64,000 nucleotides of DNA from Rahnella aquatilis CIP 78.65 = ATCC 33071 (GTDB lineage: Bacteria; Pseudomonadota; Gammaproteobacteria; Enterobacterales; Enterobacteriaceae). Location of the stretch: positions 3,472,001-3,536,000 of the forward strand of contig NC_016818.1 in assembly GCF_000241955.1 (NCBI RefSeq), in the 5' to 3' direction. Shown piece by piece: positions 1 to 8,812 of this stretch (positions are counted from its first letter, which is position 1; the number at the start of each line of letters is the position of its first letter). The translations under genes were made by a program, and so were the position numbers. The notes below the pieces were generated by a model, which was not told the origin of the DNA, did not search any database, and worked only from the letters and a program-made list of their open reading frames with translations.

Positions 1-1278
1 ATGCGGGGCATTGCGATTGAAACCGCGGCGATGATCCGATCTGGCGTGATCGAGATTGGTACGCATCTTCCTGCCGTGCGTGAACTGGCACAGGCGCTGG
101 GCGTCAGTCCGGCCACGGTTTCTGCGGCCTGGGGCCAGTTGCGACGTCAGAAAGTGATCGCCGGACGCGGGCGAAACGGCGTCTGGGTGTGCGGCGATAT
201 GCTGTCACCCAGACCGGCACGCTTCGAGAAAATCGGCAATTTTGGTGAGCATATTATTGCGGATCTGGCACTGTCATCACCGGATCCGGCACTGCTGCCA
301 GACCTGCATGAAGCCATGCAGCACGGCGTTGGCGCAGACAATCTGAACAGTTATCAGCGTGAGGCTATCGCACCGTCGTTGCTTAGCGCCGCACGTCAGG
401 ACTGGCCTTATGACGCCCCCGCTTTTATGGCGGCAGATGGCGGATTTGACGGCATGAACCTGACGCTGCAAACCCTGCTGATGCAGGGGTCAGTGGTAGC
501 GATTGAAGACCCGACCGCCACACGACTGCTGGATATGCTGGACAATCTTGGGGCGCAGGTGATTGCGGTGAAATGCGACGAATTCGGGCCCACGCCAGAG
601 TCGCTCAGCCAGGCACTGCTGAAAAATCCCTCCGCCTTTATTTTTCAGCCACGCACTCATTCGCATTGCGGCCATGCCATTAACGCAGAACGTTATGCTG
701 CACTGGCCGACATTCTCAGCCAAAGTCACACGCTGATTATTGAAGATGACGGCATCGGGCAGTTGTCGCGTTACGCGCCGCTGAGTATGGGCAGCAAACT
801 GCCGGACCGCACGGTGCATGTCCGTTCTTATTCCAAAGCCTACGGACCGGATCTGCGGCTGGCGGTGATTTCGGGATCGGTGGATTTAATCAAACAAATC
901 AAATCATTCCGTAATTTTGGTGCCGGCTGGTCGAGCCGTATTTTGCAGGAGGCGCTGGCGTGGCTGATTAATGATCCGAAAACGCAGGAAGGGATTACGC
1001 AGGCTAAAAAAGTGTATGCGGAGCGACGCAAAGCGATGTCCGATGCGTTGCGCATTCGCGGCGTGAATATCCCTGACCGCGACGGGCTGGCGATGTGGAT
1101 CCCGGTACCCTCGGAACAGTTTGCGCTGGTGACGATGGCCGCACGCGGCATTGCGGTGCTGCCCGGCGAGCGCAGCCGCATCGGGCCGGGGCAATTTATC
1201 CGTATCAGCACCAGTCAGGTGAAACCGGAGCAGGTTGATCTGATCGCCGACGCTATCGTGCTGGCGCTGGATGCCTGA
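1..1278 (+). CDS. MocR-family (GntR-HTH/aminotransferase) transcriptional regulator, possibly 5'-truncated
   Basis: The frame is open from the first base. It encodes an N-terminal winged helix (residues ~1-55, with the LPAVRELAQALGVSPATV signature of GntR DNA-binding domains) fused to a fold-type-I aminotransferase-like domain (~75-425). The SYSKAYGPDLRL segment carries the lysine that normally binds pyridoxal phosphate. MocR/PdxR/PtsJ proteins are PLP-sensing regulators rather than metabolic aminotransferases. The winged helix usually has one to two dozen more residues ahead of this point, so the real start is probably upstream of the window. Its target is unknown because the upstream neighbour is not visible. 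Confidence 0.85.
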   Translation: MRGIAIETAAMIRSGVIEIGTHLPAVRELAQALGVSPATVSAAWGQLRRQKVIAGRGRNGVWVCGDMLSPRPARFEKIGNFGEHIIADLALSSPDPALLPDLHEAMQHGVGADNLNSYQREAIAPSLLSAARQDWPYDAPAFMAADGGFDGMNLTLQTLLMQGSVVAIEDPTATRLLDMLDNLGAQVIAVKCDEFGPTPESLSQALLKNPSAFIFQPRTHSHCGHAINAERYAALADILSQSHTLIIEDDGIGQLSRYAPLSMGSKLPDRTVHVRSYSKAYGPDLRLAVISGSVDLIKQIKSFRNFGAGWSSRILQEALAWLINDPKTQEGITQAKKVYAERRKAMSDALRIRGVNIPDRDGLAMWIPVPSEQFALVTMAARGIAVLPGERSRIGPGQFIRISTSQVKPEQVDLIADAIVLALDA

Positions 1279-1282
1279 TCAC

Positions 1283-1705
1283 TCAGAGTTTTTTAAGCAA
1301 ATACTTGGGTGATTCCTCATACTGTGCCCGCGCATAAAACGTGTGGGCGCGTACGCGGCGGGTATGACTGTGAACTTCCATCCGGTCACAGCCCCGTTCC
1401 GCCGCCAGACGTTCGGCTTCATCGAGCAATTTCTGGCCGATACCGCCGCCGCGTGCGTGATCGCTGACGCACAAATAACTGATGCGACAAAATTCGCCGG
1501 TCAGCGCAATTTGCGGGATAAAATGCAAAGAGATAAATCCGACGGCTTTCCCGTCCGCTTCAGCGACCAGCAGACGGCTATCCGGGTTCGCCGCCATTTT
1601 CACCACCCGTTCCGCGATCGCTTCCGGCGTATTGGGATAATCCAGATCGCCCAGTAATTGCGCCAGAACCGGCGCATCGGACGCCATACCTTCTCTGATC
1701 AACAT
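1283..1705 (-). CDS. GNAT-family N-acetyltransferase
   Basis: A protein of 140 residues with the GNAT pattern: an N-terminal MLIREGMASDA strand-helix, a central FCRISYLCVSDHARGGGIGQKLLDEAE acetyl-CoA pyrophosphate loop, and a C-terminal THTRRVRAHTFYARAQYEES motif typical of small-molecule acetyltransferases. The start at 1705 is chosen over an upstream in-frame codon because GAGGAGA lies at proper spacing. The substrate cannot be told from sequence. It converges on the MocR-type gene with only four bases between the stops. Confidence 0.85.
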   Translation of the reverse strand: MLIREGMASDAPVLAQLLGDLDYPNTPEAIAERVVKMAANPDSRLLVAEADGKAVGFISLHFIPQIALTGEFCRISYLCVSDHARGGGIGQKLLDEAERLAAERGCDRMEVHSHTRRVRAHTFYARAQYEESPKYLLKKL

Positions 1706-1819
1706 GACTTTCTCCTCGTAAAATGTTGTTTCAGTCTCACGGCTACACAAGCCTGAATGCGCGGGGTAAACTTAGCGCCCGGCCCTTTGCGAATTCATCT
1801 GTTTTTTTAAGGCATTCCT

Positions 1820-2203
1820 ATGTTTAGCACCTTACTTGCAGTCTTTATTGGTGGCGGTATTGGCAGCGTTGTGCGCTGGTATGTCAGTCTGAAAATGAAC
1901 GGCATCAGCCCGGTGCTGCCAGCCGGTACGCTGACAGTAAATCTGGTCGGTGCCTTTATCATTGGTCTCGGCATCGCGATTTTCACCCGTCTGACCCATC
2001 TCGACCCGGTATGGAAACTGCTGATCACCACCGGCTTCTGCGGCGGCCTGACAACCTTTTCCACCTTCTCTCTGGAAGTGGTCTACATGCTACAGGAGGG
2101 TCGCTTCGGTGCTGCACTGCTGAACATGGCGCTGAATATGGCCGGTTCACTGGCCATGACATTACTGGCGTTTATGCTGGTCAGCTGGTTCAGCGCGCAC
2201 TGA
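1820..2203 (+). CDS. crcB: Fluoride ion channel CrcB/FluC
   Basis: A protein of 127 residues with four hydrophobic helices and the family landmarks: [12 protein letters not shown] near the N terminus, [14 protein letters not shown], and [16 protein letters not shown], which lines the ion path. FluC proteins form antiparallel dimers in the inner membrane that export toxic fluoride. The length matches E. coli CrcB. The 70 bases upstream do not resemble a fluoride riboswitch. Confidence 0.95.
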   Translation: MFSTLLAVFIGGGIGSVVRWYVSLKMNGISPVLPAGTLTVNLVGAFIIGLGIAIFTRLTHLDPVWKLLITTGFCGGLTTFSTFSLEVVYMLQEGRFGAALLNMALNMAGSLAMTLLAFMLVSWFSAH

Positions 2204-2209
2204 TCTTAT

Positions 2210-2255
2210 CTTCCGTCGATGCCTTTTTAATGACAAGAGGCATCGCTGTGATAAA
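2210..2255 (+). terminator. Possible hairpin downstream of crcB
   Basis: CGATGCC and GGCATCG form an inverted repeat around a loop of about 15 bases just after the crcB stop. No strong T-run follows, so termination is uncertain. Confidence 0.35.
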
Positions 2256-2358
2256 TCTGTGACGTGGATTCCCCTCCTTCCGCCGTCTCTTAATGTTTCC
2301 TTCATCTTATCCGCTGATAATAGCGACAGTTCACTCTGCTTTATCTTTGAGGTATGAC

Positions 2359-2451
2359 ATGTTTTCTTTTCCCAAAACGTCTTCTGAGTTCCTGATTGTT
2401 GCTCTCTGCGTTCTGACTGTTGTGGCTTTTTTACAGGCATACTTTGCTTAA
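2359..2451 (+). CDS. Predicted 30-residue single-span membrane protein
   Basis: A short frame beginning MFSFPKTSSEF and continuing with one hydrophobic span (LIVALCVLTVVAFLQAYF). It is preceded by a GAGG ribosome-binding site six bases before the ATG and followed by an 11-bp hairpin. Its layout is like that of known enterobacterial small membrane proteins, but I do not recognise a named family. The site, span and terminator support it; conservation was not tested. Confidence 0.55.
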   Translation: MFSFPKTSSEFLIVALCVLTVVAFLQAYFA

Positions 2452-2485
2452 CAGCCCCGCGTAACCCGCAACTTTCCCCTTTTCC

Positions 2486-2520
2486 GTAAACGGCGCTTTC
2501 CTCTGGATTGCGCCGTTTAC
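2486..2520 (+). terminator. Hairpin after the small membrane ORF
   Basis: GTAAACGGCGC pairs perfectly with GCGCCGTTTAC around a 13-base loop. The trailing T content is weak (ATTTGT). It probably ends the short transcript of the 2359-2451 gene. Confidence 0.6.
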
Positions 2521-2662
2521 ATTTGTACGTTGTGCTACATGGCGCAGAAAAAACGTCAGTTTTTACCCCATTCATAATACAAATATTTACCTGCCTCTCC
2601 ATATTCCCTATACTTGAGAATGATCGTTCACAAACTACATCAGCCAAATTACCGGGTATCGC

Positions 2663-3319
2663 ATGCTTCCCCTACAACAATGCACGAAAGATGTGCGCAT
2701 CAGCGCACGTCGCGACCAGATCATTGCCGCCGCACGTCTGTGTTTTCGCAGGCATGGTTTCCACGGAGCAGGCATGGCTGAAATTGCCAAAACGTCCCAG
2801 CTCAGTGTGGGACAAATTTACCGCTATTTCGCCAATAAAGATGCGATCATCGAAGAAATCGTGCGCCGGATTGTGATGAAGAAAATCCGGCTGATGACCG
2901 GTAACGCACATAACCTGCAGCAGGTTGCCCATAATCTGGCACACCGGCGGATCGGCAATTTAAGCGCGCCGTATAAAGAAGATCAGTGCACTGAACACAA
3001 AGAGCAGGCCGAAATTGACCACGCGCTGATGCTGGAAGTCGCCGCAGAAGCGACCCGCAATCCGATCGTGGAAAAAATCTGGCGTGACTCCGAAAAACAG
3101 CTGTTCCAGGAAGCAAAAACGCTCCTCAGTGCCACCTTCCCGCAATTTTCCGATGCTGAAATGACGGCAAAAGTCGAGTCATTAGCGGTAATTTGTGAAG
3201 GTACCGCTTTTCGTCGCCTGACGACTGTTCACGCCGACGCTGAGCTTCTGGAAGCCTTGTACCATCGCTATTTCCGGAGCCTCTTCGAAACGGATTTCCG
3301 CCCCCATAAACTGGAATAA
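2663..3319 (+). CDS. TetR/AcrR-family transcriptional regulator
   Basis: A protein of 218 residues. The first ~65 contain a canonical TetR DNA-binding domain (RDQIIAAARLCFRRHGF, then MAEIAKTSQLSVGQIYRYFANKDAI). The remaining helical part is the ligand-binding and dimerisation region and is not diagnostic. No transporter or enzyme is divergently adjacent, so its regulon is not evident from context. It ends shortly before a bidirectional terminator shared with cspE. Confidence 0.85.
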   Translation: MLPLQQCTKDVRISARRDQIIAAARLCFRRHGFHGAGMAEIAKTSQLSVGQIYRYFANKDAIIEEIVRRIVMKKIRLMTGNAHNLQQVAHNLAHRRIGNLSAPYKEDQCTEHKEQAEIDHALMLEVAAEATRNPIVEKIWRDSEKQLFQEAKTLLSATFPQFSDAEMTAKVESLAVICEGTAFRRLTTVHADAELLEALYHRYFRSLFETDFRPHKLE

Positions 3320-3390
3320 ACTTTTGCTGCCATCCTGATGTTCATGACGCTGGTGCGTAAAGCGGCGTAAAACTCTGGCGATCAACAGGC

Positions 3391-3420
3391 AAAAAAAAAC
3401 CCGCTTCGGCGGGTTTTTTC
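3391..3420. terminator. Bidirectional intrinsic terminator between tetR-type gene and cspE
   Basis: CCCGC-TTCG-GCGGG hairpin flanked by an A-run on the left and a T-run on the right, so it works for the two converging genes. Confidence 0.9.
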
Positions 3421-3436
3421 AATCAATCGGCTAAAG

Positions 3437-3646
3437 TCAGATAGCGATAACGTTAGCAGCCGACGGGCCTTTGGCACCATTGGTGATTTCGAACTCTACG
3501 CGTTGGCCTTCAGCAAGGGTTTTGAAACCGTTGCTGGAAATAGCAGAGAAATGAACGAAAACATCTTTGCTGCCATCTTCAGGGGTAATGAAACCGAAAC
3601 CTTTAGATTCATTGAACCACTTAACGCTACCTTTAATCTTAGACAT
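3437..3646 (-). CDS. cspE: Cold-shock-family RNA chaperone CspE
   Basis: A 69-residue single cold-shock domain, nearly identical in memory to E. coli CspE, with the RNA-binding motifs KGFGFI (RNP1) and VFVHF (RNP2). It binds single-stranded nucleic acid, melts RNA secondary structure and affects transcription antitermination. The start at 3646 (MSKIKG) follows an AAGGTAAG ribosome-binding site. A 5' extension of the frame is not part of the protein. It is transcribed toward the bidirectional terminator. Confidence 0.95.
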   Translation of the reverse strand: MSKIKGSVKWFNESKGFGFITPEDGSKDVFVHFSAISSNGFKTLAEGQRVEFEITNGAKGPSAANVIAI

Positions 3647-3824
3647 CAAACTTACCTTTAACGTGAATGTTGGACACAAAAAGTGTGTCAAATACAGTAC
3701 AGCAACAGATTTCACTTTTGTCCAGAATTCTGATGGCAATAAGCGATAAACCTCTCACTCTTCGCTTTCTGTTGCCTTTTTCTGCTGCGAAAAAGGCCCT
3801 TAATAGACTTCTGACATCAACCGG

Positions 3825-4571
3825 TTAGAAGAAAGAGTCATCATCATTATTGAAATCGTCAGTGTTGAAATCATCATTTCCGAAACCCAAATCCGAATTG
3901 TCATTGCGCAGCGACGCATCTTCCCATGACGGCTGGTTGCTGTCGAAACTCTGACTGTTATCAAGGAAGCTGCTGTCAGCAGGATTAAGATCCTGCACCG
4001 GCGGTTCTTCGATGATATTGACGATTTCCTGCGGCTGGCTGTGATGGAACATGCCGGTCAGCATATCCGCCAGCACCACCCCGCCCGCGACGCCTGCGGC
4101 CGTGCGCAATGCACTGCCCAGAAAACCCGGCTGCTGCGGTGCAGCTTGTGCCGGTGCCTGCTGTTGCGGCTGTGAGGCATATTGCTGTGGCTGAGGCGGG
4201 TTACCCCAGCCTTGCGTACCGGGAATCGGCTGGCTGCCCTGCGACGCCTGGCGTTGCGCTTCAGGCTGAGAAGAGGAGCCGCCGCCAAACAAGCCAGCCA
4301 GAAAACCGGTACTTTGCGGTTTGGCCGTCTGCGCCTGTTGTTGCAACTGCTGAACCTGCTGTTGCAGTTCCTGTACCTGTGTATTGAGTTTGGTCAGTGC
4401 CGCTTCCTGAATAATCATCGCCTGCGCCATGTAATAAGGGGCAGACGGCTGCTGACGAATATGGGCCTGAATCACACGTTCAGCTTCCGCATCACGCGGT
4501 GCCGTACCGGACTCCGCCTGTTGTAAGCGACTAAAAAGCCCGTCAATTAAACGCTGTTCTTCAGATTGCAT
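3825..4571 (-). CDS. DUF2076 domain-containing protein
   Basis: A protein of 248 residues. The first ~85 are helical with a Gln-rich coiled coil (VQELQQQVQQLQQQ). Then comes a Gly/Gln/Pro-rich low-complexity linker, a hydrophobic Gly/Ala segment around 155-170 (LRTAAGVAGGVVLADMLTGMF), and an Asp/Asn-rich acidic tail ending DDDSFF. This architecture matches DUF2076, whose function is not established. An AAGGTG ribosome-binding site precedes the ATG. The low-complexity stretches make alignment-based inference weak. Confidence 0.85.
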   Translation of the reverse strand: MQSEEQRLIDGLFSRLQQAESGTAPRDAEAERVIQAHIRQQPSAPYYMAQAMIIQEAALTKLNTQVQELQQQVQQLQQQAQTAKPQSTGFLAGLFGGGSSSQPEAQRQASQGSQPIPGTQGWGNPPQPQQYASQPQQQAPAQAAPQQPGFLGSALRTAAGVAGGVVLADMLTGMFHHSQPQEIVNIIEEPPVQDLNPADSSFLDNSQSFDSNQPSWEDASLRNDNSDLGFGNDDFNTDDFNNDDDSFF

Positions 4572-4766
4572 AAGTTCACCTTGTTGATGTGTTGCGCTGC
4601 GTCAGGAAAGACGCCAGTCGGCGTTATACAGATACAGTAATACAGTTAGTTTTTTGTATGAATTAACGGAGTGTCAACAAATGTGACGGAGGTAAAGATA
4701 GTGCAGAAAGCGCGCAGAGGCATTGAAAAACCGCCTGCGAGACCACAAGCGGTGAAATATCAGGGC

Positions 4767-5897
4767 CTACTTTTTCGGCGTCCAGCCGAGGATGAAATCC
4801 TGATCCGGCAGGCTGGTGTAGTTGCGCACGATATCGTGATAAGTCTTTGCCGGGTCCAGATCTTTAAACTGTTGCGGATAAATAAACTTCGCCAGATATT
4901 CCATGCCGACAATGTTATACGGGTGGTTGTAGAACTGGTGATAAACACCGTAAACGTGACCCGCCTTCACCGCAGGGATTTGCGCCACGCCGGTGCGTGA
5001 AAGCAGCACGTTGGCTTCTTTATCCACATCCGCCTGGTCCGCACCGTAGCCAAACGGCAGAATGTGCGTCACAGCCCCGCTTTTCGGACGCGCCGAACCG
5101 GTCATGATGTAAACATCCGGCTTCATGCTGATCACCTGTTCCAGAGAAACAGTGCCTGATGCACCCGGCAGGAGTTGAGAGCCGATATTATTGGCCTCTA
5201 CCGCCTGGATCAGTTTGCCCCATCCCGCATTACCGTGAGTAAAACAACAGGAATCGTCGCGACCGGCAATCGGCTCGATGAAGACATTCGGCCTGGTTTT
5301 AATCGCCGCTACGGCTTTCTGAATGGCCTGGAAATGCTGGTTATAGAACGTGGTGTAAGCGCGGGCGTTATCTTCCTGATTCATCACTTTACCGAGCAGC
5401 TCAATACTTGGCGCGGTATTTTTTGCCGGATCCAGCTCATAATCGACAAACAGTACTGGAATGTGCAGCGCGGCGAGTTTATCCAGTACGCCCGCCTGCG
5501 CCAGTGAATCCTTCGCCCGCATCTGCGCAATCATCAGATCCGGTTTTTTAGCGATCACCGTTTCCAGATCCACCTGCCCTTTATCACTGAATCCCATGTC
5601 GAGAATTTTCGCCGATTCAGGCCATTTGCTTTTCAGCATTTCCCAGGTGCCGCTGTCGGTTTTCTTCAGCAGGTTATTCCAGGCCACGACATGCTGAAAA
5701 GGGTTGGCTTTATCCAGCACGGCCAGCGCCAGAAGATCACGCCCGTCCTGCAAAATGACCCGTTGCGGCGCTTTATCGAGGGTGACTTTCTGACCGGCCA
5801 TGTCCGTGACCGTCAGCGGATACGTGGTAGCAAAACTGGCGAAGGAGGTCGCCATCAGACCGGCAACAGACAGCACGCGAGCAGTATTCTTTAACAT
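4767..5897 (-). CDS. Periplasmic substrate-binding protein of an iron/metal-chelate ABC transporter
   Basis: A protein of 376 residues from the MLKNTARVL start, with a signal peptide ending near SFASFA. Next come the two lobes of a class-III (FecB/BtuF-like) periplasmic binding protein: YPLTVTDMAGQKVTLDKAPQRVI at the N-terminal strand, ETVIAKKPDLMIAQ, and EQVISMKPDVYIMTGS in the second lobe. These proteins deliver ferric siderophores, haem or cobalamin to an inner-membrane permease. No permease or ATPase gene flanks it, so the protein is an orphan that must dock on a distant transporter. A Fur-like palindrome lies 38 bases upstream, consistent with iron repression. Confidence 0.85.
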   Translation of the reverse strand: MLKNTARVLSVAGLMATSFASFATTYPLTVTDMAGQKVTLDKAPQRVILQDGRDLLALAVLDKANPFQHVVAWNNLLKKTDSGTWEMLKSKWPESAKILDMGFSDKGQVDLETVIAKKPDLMIAQMRAKDSLAQAGVLDKLAALHIPVLFVDYELDPAKNTAPSIELLGKVMNQEDNARAYTTFYNQHFQAIQKAVAAIKTRPNVFIEPIAGRDDSCCFTHGNAGWGKLIQAVEANNIGSQLLPGASGTVSLEQVISMKPDVYIMTGSARPKSGAVTHILPFGYGADQADVDKEANVLLSRTGVAQIPAVKAGHVYGVYHQFYNHPYNIVGMEYLAKFIYPQQFKDLDPAKTYHDIVRNYTSLPDQDFILGWTPKK

Positions 5898-5934
5898 GCG
5901 ATTACCCGAAAATGAGAATGAATGAAAAATGATT

Positions 5935-5951
5935 TTGATAATTGTTATCAA
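5935..5951 (-). promoter_or_regulatory. Fur-box-like palindrome upstream of the binding-protein gene
   Basis: TTGATAATTGTTATCAA is a perfect 7-3-7 inverted repeat resembling the GATAAT-ATTATC Fur consensus. It lies 38-54 bases before the start codon, where it would overlap the promoter. Confidence 0.65.
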
Positions 5952-6036
5952 CTCAAGCTGAAATAATAAACAAGGAAAGGTGAAAGGGGCAACGTTTTTA
6001 AAGCGGACAGGAGGCGTTAAAACATGTCGAAATATT

Positions 6037-6063
6037 AACGGGATACCGCAAGGGCATCCCGTT
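6037..6063 (-). terminator. Hairpin downstream of the S9 peptidase gene
   Basis: AACGGGAT pairs with ATCCCGTT around a 11-base loop just past the stop codon on the minus strand. The T-run after it is short (AATATTTC). Confidence 0.5.
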
Positions 6064-6088
6064 TCGCGTCACAGGGTCGCAGGCAATT

Positions 6089-8209
6089 TCAGCCGCTGAC
6101 TTTATCACTGCCGGTACTGACGTTGTCGCGGCCAATAAAATGCAGCAGGAATTCGCTCACCATCACGCGTTTAAACGCGGACTGTTTTTTGTCAGCCGCA
6201 GCGCTGTGACCACCGTCCGTATTCTCGTAAAAATAGACCTGCGGGATACCCAGCGCCTGCATTTTCGCTGCCATTTTACGGGCATGGTCAGGCCCGACGC
6301 GGTCATCGCTGGTCGCCGTTGAGAAGAATACCGGCGGGTATTTTTTTGTCGGATCGATATTGTGATACGGCGAAAATTCGCGGATAAACGCCCATTCTTC
6401 CGGTTTCTGCGGGTCGCCGTATTCAGCAATCCACGAAGCGCCAGCCGAGATTTGCGTGTACCGGTACATATCCAGCAGCGCCACTTCACACACGATGGCC
6501 CCGAATAATTCCGGGTAGCGCGTCAGCATATTGCCAACCAGCAAGCCGCCGTTGCTGCCGCCTTGCGCCGCCAGATGGGCGGGTGAAGTGATTTTGCTGG
6601 CAATCAGCGCCTTCGCCACGGACGAGAAATCTTCATACGCGCGCAGACGTTTTTCTTTCAGCGCGGCTTTATGCCATTCCGGCCCGTATTCACCCCCACC
6701 GCGTATATTCGCCACCACAAACACGCCGCCGCGATCCAGCCACGCCACGCCACTGACGCCAAGATAATACGGCTCAAGTGAAACTTCGAAACCGCCGTAG
6801 CCATACAGCAGCGTCGGATTTCTGCCGTCATACGCCACGTCTTTGGACGAGATGACAAAATACGGTACGCGGGTACCGTCGTCGGACGTCGCGAAATGCT
6901 GGCTGACCTGATAACGGGTGGCGTCGAAATGCGACGGATCTTGTTTCAGCAGTTCGGCTGCAACGTTTGCACCGTTATCCAGATTTCCAAGCGACAGACT
7001 GGCTGGTTGCAGGAAACCGCTGACGCTCATGAAATATTCATTGGTCTCATCATCCACGCCCCACGCATTGATTTTGCTCAGTTCCGGCACTTTGCCGAAC
7101 GGCTCACGTTGCCAGCCGCCGTCTTTTGGCGTCAGCACTTCAAGCCGGTTGACGACATCGCGCGTAATGCTGAGGATGATATGATCTCGGGTATAGGAAT
7201 AGCCGTTGAGCTGATCACGGGTAGCCGTGACACCGCTGAGAGAAGAATGCGCACCCGGCATAAACAGCGGTTTCAGCGTTCGTTCACCCGCCATAAAAGC
7301 GTCAAAATTCATGGTCAGCAACGAACCGGACGGCCAGCTTTCGCCGTTTACCTCCCATTCGCTGGAAGGTTGGATCAGGATCCACTCCCGCCAGGTGCTG
7401 AATTTGGCATCCGCCGGCACGTCGATTTTGACTAAGTTTTTATCGGCATCCAGCAGGAACACTTCACGGTGATAGAAGTCGGTGACACGCACCACATAGT
7501 TGTGCTCAAACCCTTTGAGGGCATCGCGATAACCCGCGGCCATCATGTCTGTCTTTTCGGCGCTGAACACGGTGACCGCTTCGCAAAGTGGCGTACCACG
7601 CTGCCAGATTTTGACGATGCGCGGATAACCCGAATCGGTCATCGAACCTTCACCAAAATCGGTGGCGACAAACACATGGTCGCGGTCAATCCAGCTGATG
7701 CGGCTTTTCGCGACAGGTAAATAAAAACCGTCCGGCACAAAATCCCGGGTGATTAAATCAAACTCACGGACTTCAGAGGCATCACCGCCGTCTGGCGACA
7801 GCACTAAAAGCGCGCGTCCGAAGTCCGGTTTTAAATTCCAGAAACCGTGATATACCCATTCTTTCCCTTCAGCTTTACCCAGCGCATCAATATCCAGCAC
7901 GGTTTGCCACTGCGGTTCGGCTTTGCGGAATTCATCCAGCGTGGTCTTGCGCAAAATGCCCTTCGGGTTCTGAGCGTCCTGCCAGAAGTTGTACCAGTCG
8001 TTGCCGCATTTCCACACACCAGGGATGTGATCCGGCGAGTTCAGACCTTCCAGTACTTTCTCCCGCAGCGGATCGAAATCTTTGCCCTGAGTAAACGCGG
8101 CCAGCGTGATGGCGTTTTGCTCACGCGCCCATTCCAGCGCTTTTTCATTGCGTAAACCTTCGAGCCAGATGAAATCATCCTGCGGGGGGGAGAGGGGATC
8201 GGTTGTCAT
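6089..8209 (-). CDS. Prolyl oligopeptidase (S9A) family serine peptidase
   Basis: A protein of 706 residues, the usual size for prolyl oligopeptidase relatives. Residues ~1-440 form the N-terminal segment plus beta-propeller that gates the active site. The C-terminal alpha/beta hydrolase carries the nucleophile in GGSNGG (Ser552), the acid in SDDRVGPDHA (Asp635) and the histidine in DGGHSA (His668). No signal peptide is visible, so it is predicted cytosolic, cutting short peptides. It stands alone, with no evident operon partner. The exact specificity (prolyl versus dibasic) cannot be set from sequence alone. Confidence 0.9.
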   Translation of the reverse strand: MTTDPLSPPQDDFIWLEGLRNEKALEWAREQNAITLAAFTQGKDFDPLREKVLEGLNSPDHIPGVWKCGNDWYNFWQDAQNPKGILRKTTLDEFRKAEPQWQTVLDIDALGKAEGKEWVYHGFWNLKPDFGRALLVLSPDGGDASEVREFDLITRDFVPDGFYLPVAKSRISWIDRDHVFVATDFGEGSMTDSGYPRIVKIWQRGTPLCEAVTVFSAEKTDMMAAGYRDALKGFEHNYVVRVTDFYHREVFLLDADKNLVKIDVPADAKFSTWREWILIQPSSEWEVNGESWPSGSLLTMNFDAFMAGERTLKPLFMPGAHSSLSGVTATRDQLNGYSYTRDHIILSITRDVVNRLEVLTPKDGGWQREPFGKVPELSKINAWGVDDETNEYFMSVSGFLQPASLSLGNLDNGANVAAELLKQDPSHFDATRYQVSQHFATSDDGTRVPYFVISSKDVAYDGRNPTLLYGYGGFEVSLEPYYLGVSGVAWLDRGGVFVVANIRGGGEYGPEWHKAALKEKRLRAYEDFSSVAKALIASKITSPAHLAAQGGSNGGLLVGNMLTRYPELFGAIVCEVALLDMYRYTQISAGASWIAEYGDPQKPEEWAFIREFSPYHNIDPTKKYPPVFFSTATSDDRVGPDHARKMAAKMQALGIPQVYFYENTDGGHSAAADKKQSAFKRVMVSEFLLHFIGRDNVSTGSDKVSG

Positions 8210-8511
8210 AATATTCAGCCCTGAAAAATATAAAGAGTTCAGAAATACCCGTTTTGTGGCGGTGATTTCAAGTCTTTTAAGTTTCTGTCAGTTTCGGAAT
8301 AACCTTCCGAAAATCGTGATTTTTTTTCTTAAAAAATCCATTCTGCGATCTGCATGTGTTTCTGCCCTCCTTTTTTGTGAGTCACCTCAAGCATTGAAAT
8401 AACAGGAACGCCTATAAAGAAATCATTACTTTGTGATGACAAAAAATGACAGGGAACTGAGGTAGAAAAGGGAAACGAAAAATCAGGCAGTAACCGAAAA
8501 GGAGTGAGTAC
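8210..8511. other. Intergenic region without recognised gene
   Basis: About 300 bases between two divergent genes. It holds the promoters of the S9 peptidase and the small 8512 gene, an AAAGGAG ribosome-binding site at its right end, and nothing else that I can support. Confidence 0.5.
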
Positions 8512-8757
8512 ATGGAATGGAAAATCATAGACATCCTGAATATTCCGCAGACCGGGCTGAAGTATATCTGCATTCAGGCTTTTAAAAACCTGAAGCTGAT
8601 TTTGTCCGTAGATAATGATTTTAAGCTGCAAACCGGCGACACGTTAGAGATTACGCCGGAGGGCTATTCACTGAACCGTCATCAGGCACAGAGCCTGAAA
8701 ATTCACCGAATGATGCCGTATTGTCAGAAACGCTGGCAATCGCTTTCCATTCAGTAA
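8512..8757 (+). CDS. Small uncharacterised protein (81 residues)
   Basis: Starts MEWKIIDILNIPQTG after a good AAGGAGTGAG ribosome-binding site and ends before a strong bidirectional terminator. There is no signal peptide or membrane span. The sequence alternates short hydrophobic strands (YICIQAFKNLKLILSV, DTLEITPEGYSL) with a basic C terminus, suggesting a small beta-rich fold. I do not recognise a family. The gene signals and isolated transcription unit make it likely to be real. Confidence 0.7.
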   Translation: MEWKIIDILNIPQTGLKYICIQAFKNLKLILSVDNDFKLQTGDTLEITPEGYSLNRHQAQSLKIHRMMPYCQKRWQSLSIQ

Positions 8758-8785
8758 ATGTGTTTAAACGCATGTCCGCAATAGA

Positions 8786-8812
8786 AAAGCCGGCATTCAA
8801 CTGACCGGCTTT
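8786..8812. terminator. Bidirectional terminator between the 81-residue gene and the cupin gene
   Basis: AAAGCCGG pairs with CCGGCTTT around an 11-base loop, with flanking A and T runs. The cupin stop codon lies inside the hairpin. Confidence 0.85.

Noticed and set aside
1751..1819. Fluoride riboswitch upstream of crcB
   Set aside because: Only about 70 bases are available and the conserved pseudoknot elements are not visible.
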